A DNA stretch of 13,864 bases from positions 1 through 13,864 of the forward strand of contig CAKUAK010000086.1 in NCBI GenBank assembly GCA_934636325.1, in the 5' to 3' direction. This document shows, one piece after another, positions 11,971 through 13,864 of this stretch. Position 1 is the first letter of the stretch, and the number at the start of each line of letters is the position of its first letter. The stretch comes from an uncultured Eubacteriales bacterium (GTDB lineage: Bacteria; Bacillota; Clostridia; Oscillospirales; Butyricicoccaceae). The notes beneath the pieces were generated by a model. It saw only the letters and a program-made list of their open reading frames with translations. It made no database searches and was not told the origin of the DNA. A program made the translations under genes and the position numbers.

Positions 11971-13215
11971 ATGACAAATCGTCAATTAAATGAAAAGATC
12001 CGGAAGGCCTATCAGAATGCGGCGCCGGACAGGTGGGATGCCGTTCTTTCCGATTGCGTCTATCAGAAAGGACGAGTGATCACAATGACAACAGAGAAAA
12101 AGAGAAAAAAGAGTATGGCCAAGCTGATCGGTCTGGCGGCCTGCCTGTGTCTGCTCCTTGGCTGTGGATTCGGCATCAGGAGTTACCATGCAGATCACGT
12201 TGTGGATTCTACGGTCTCGCTTGATGTAAACCCCAGCGTGGAGATCCGGGTCAATCGGAAGGAGCGTGTATTAGATGTGTCCGCCCTCAACCGTGACGGC
12301 GAGATCATTATAGGAAATATGGATCTCTCGGGCAGCGATCTGCGGGTCGCGGTAAATGCACTGATCGGATCCATGCTTCAAAACGGGTATCTGAATGAAC
12401 TGACCAATTCCATCCTGATCAGCGTGGACAATAATGACCCTGCGCGCGGCGCGGCGCTGCAGGGGCAGCTGACTGAAGAGGTCAATAAGCTGCTCCAGAC
12501 CGATACGTTCAGCGGGTCGGTGCTGAGTCAGACCGTCGTGAAGGACGATGGGCTTCGGCAGGCAGCAGATCAGTACGGCATTACGCTGGGCAAGGCGCAG
12601 CTGATCCGGGATATCCTGGATTCCAACTCTCTGCACACATTTGACGAGCTTGCACCGCTGACCATCAACGAGCTCAACCTGCTGTTGGGAAAGGAACCGG
12701 CTGCGGCCGCACATGTGGAGGTCGTCGGAACGGCCAGCCAGAAGGGCTATATCGGGGAAGATCGGGCCAAGGCAATAGCCCTGAAAAAGGCCGGGCTTTC
12801 CGCAGACGGCTTGACGTCTTATGAGATAGAGCTGGACACACATAAGGGCATCATGGTCTATGATGTGGAGTTTACCGCCGGAGGTTTCGAATTTGACTGC
12901 GAGATCAGTGCGTCGACCGGAGAGATCGTAAAGTTCGAAAAAGAATATGACGATGATGAGCCTTCCGTATCCGTGCCGAAGCAGAACGGCGGCACACAGG
13001 CCGGAGAGATCACTTTGGAAAAAGCCAAGGAGATCGCGCTGAATCATGCGGGCGTTAAAGCTGCCGATGCGATCGAACTGGAAGTGAAGCCGGATCAGAA
13101 GGACGGAAGATCGGTTTATGAGATAGAGTTTAAGTCGGGCGGATACGAGTATGAGTATGAGATCGACACGGCCACAGGCACAATTCTTGAGTTCGATAAG
13201 GACTGGGATGATTAA
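11971..13215 (+). CDS. RsgI-like transmembrane anti-sigma factor with two PepSY domains
   Basis: A 414-residue single-pass membrane protein. Residues 1-48 are cytosolic and should bind the sigma factor. A transmembrane helix spans about 50-69. The outside part begins with the RsgI-type domain (about 78-240) containing SLDVNPSVEI; in RsgI proteins the Asn-Pro bond of this motif (here N87-P88) is cut autocatalytically, a step in signalling. Two PepSY domains follow, at about 257-325 (YEIELDTHKG..VYDVEF..STGEIVKFE) and 343-412 (VYEIEFKSGG..TATGTILEFDKD), split by an acidic linker. Known RsgI proteins often carry carbohydrate-binding ends; PepSY instead points to sensing or inhibiting a secreted protease or a wall signal. 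GAGGAGG overlaps the sigma stop. ATG at 11971 is preferred over an internal ATG at residue 39 because of this ribosome site. Confidence 0.9.
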   Translation: MTNRQLNEKIRKAYQNAAPDRWDAVLSDCVYQKGRVITMTTEKKRKKSMAKLIGLAACLCLLLGCGFGIRSYHADHVVDSTVSLDVNPSVEIRVNRKERVLDVSALNRDGEIIIGNMDLSGSDLRVAVNALIGSMLQNGYLNELTNSILISVDNNDPARGAALQGQLTEEVNKLLQTDTFSGSVLSQTVVKDDGLRQAADQYGITLGKAQLIRDILDSNSLHTFDELAPLTINELNLLLGKEPAAAAHVEVVGTASQKGYIGEDRAKAIALKKAGLSADGLTSYEIELDTHKGIMVYDVEFTAGGFEFDCEISASTGEIVKFEKEYDDDEPSVSVPKQNGGTQAGEITLEKAKEIALNHAGVKAADAIELEVKPDQKDGRSVYEIEFKSGGYEYEYEIDTATGTILEFDKDWDD

Positions 13216-13223
13216 ACCGCGCT

Positions 13224-13239
13224 GCAGGTGCTGCTTTTT
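13224..13239 (+). terminator. Weak terminator candidate after the anti-sigma gene
   Basis: GCAG-GTG-CTGC followed by five T, 9 nt after the stop codon. The stem is only 4 bp, so termination would be partial unless helped by other factors. Confidence 0.3.
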
Positions 13240-13252
13240 ATCGGGATAAAGG

Positions 13253-13281
13253 TTTATAAGATCCGGCTTTCGTGGTATCAT
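13253..13281 (+). promoter_or_regulatory. Possible promoter for the HutD-family gene
   Basis: TTTATA, 17 nt, TATCAT, about 60 bp before the start codon. Only four of six bases agree with consensus in the -35 box, so this is tentative. Confidence 0.25.
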
Positions 13282-13338
13282 GGGGATATACACAGCGGCG
13301 ATCGGATAACTGTTTATAAAAAACCGGAGGTGCGAAGG

Positions 13339-13864
13339 ATGAAGATAAAGATCCTCGGCGGCGATGATTACAGGACCAGCGTATGGTCGGGCGGCACGAC
13401 GACCCAGCTTTATATCTATCCCGAGGACGGCGATTACGCCGCCCGGCGGTTCAGTGTCAGGATAAGCTCGGCAACCGTCGACGATGAAGAGAGCGATTTC
13501 ACCCCTCTGCCCGGCGTGACCCGGTATATTACCCCCATCAAGGGGGGCTTCACCCTGACCCATCCGGGGAAGGCTCCGGTCGTCATGGCCCCCTGCGACG
13601 CCCCCTACCGCTTCGACGGCGGCATACCGACCCACAGCGAGGGACGGGCCGCCGACATGAACCTCATGCTCAAGGGGGTCGATGGGCTTATGGAGATGGC
13701 CTATGACCGGCAGGAGCTGCGCCCCGGGCTCAACGCCCTCTGGCCGGTGGGCGGCGGGGTCATAAGGGTCGGGGATGAGAAATACCGCCTCGAAGCGGGC
13801 CGGCTCATGGTCGTCGAGCTGGCAGAGGGCGAGAGTGCAGAGGCCGTCTGCCCGCGGTCGATAT
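13339..13864 (+). CDS. HutD/Ves-family cupin protein, 3' end outside window
   Basis: Frame open for 175 codons to the window edge. HutD/Ves proteins are small double cupin-fold proteins linked in some bacteria to histidine use; their reaction is not established. Family marks are WSGGTTTQLYIYPEDGDYAARRF (about residues 16-38, here in broken form: WSGGTTTQL then YPEDGDYA), FSVRISSATV, the SDFTPLPGVTRYI block, and PTHSEGRAADMNLM in the middle. The full protein should be about 185-200 aa, so only the last few residues are missing. GGAGGT (13326-13331) lies 7 nt before ATG. No hut genes (histidase, urocanase) are within the window. Base composition and codon use (GCC, GTC, GGC) again match the main genome, unlike the sigma pair just upstream. 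Confidence 0.9.
   Translation, partial: MKIKILGGDDYRTSVWSGGTTTQLYIYPEDGDYAARRFSVRISSATVDDEESDFTPLPGVTRYITPIKGGFTLTHPGKAPVVMAPCDAPYRFDGGIPTHSEGRAADMNLMLKGVDGLMEMAYDRQELRPGLNALWPVGGGVIRVGDEKYRLEAGRLMVVELAEGESAEAVCPRSI

Noticed and set aside
12271..13635. Long - strand open frame (454 codons) opposite the anti-sigma and HutD genes
   Set aside because: Crosses two well-supported + strand genes and their intergenic space. The product looks random.

Overview
The window looks like a chromosomal segment of a GC-rich gut-type Clostridia (Bacillota), most likely an Oscillospiraceae/Ruminococcaceae relative. This is inferred from strong AGGAGG-type ribosome sites, sigma-A promoters, an LL-H-type phage holin, serine tRNAs with encoded CCA, an RsgI-like anti-sigma factor, and short palindromic repeats of a kind I associate with gut Clostridia. 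No species can be named from sequence alone.

Layout. 1-1396 (-): pyruvate kinase, cut at the left edge. 1547-1939 (+): promoter, small membrane/zinc-ribbon protein and terminator. 1940-2483: no gene, but two repeat elements (A and C1). 2484-3686 (+): a lipoprotein serpin. It converges on a DUF4160-type protein (3832-4365, -), with a perfect UUCG-capped hairpin between them. 4428-5917 (+): promoter with dyads, an unknown small protein, a holin and a C39-like endolysin, i.e. a stand-alone lysis cassette. 5918-6413: no intact gene; it holds hairpins, a decayed second copy of the endolysin tail, and repeat B, an inverted copy of A.

10545-6414 (-): a tightly overlapping four-gene operon of two half-size ABC transporters (heterodimer), a Cys-rich nitrous-oxide-stimulated-promoter family protein and a YbaN/DUF454 membrane protein. 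Its leader has a sigma-A-like promoter, a terminator-like hairpin and a DtxR/IdeR-like dyad, suggesting metal control. 10666-10747 is repeat C2, an inverted and shorter copy of C1. 10783-11004 (-): tRNA-Ser(GCT) and tRNA-Ser(UGA) with their own promoter and terminator.

11177-11297 (+): a promoter followed about 70 nt later by a terminator (leader or small RNA), ahead of an ECF sigma factor (11398-11958) and its RsgI-like, double-PepSY anti-sigma factor (11971-13215). This pair differs in codon use from its neighbours. 13339-end (+): a HutD-family protein, cut at the right edge.

Cooperation between genes: the lysis proteins form one module, the ABC pair with its two followers another, and sigma/anti-sigma a third signalling unit. 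The serpin and HutD stand alone here.
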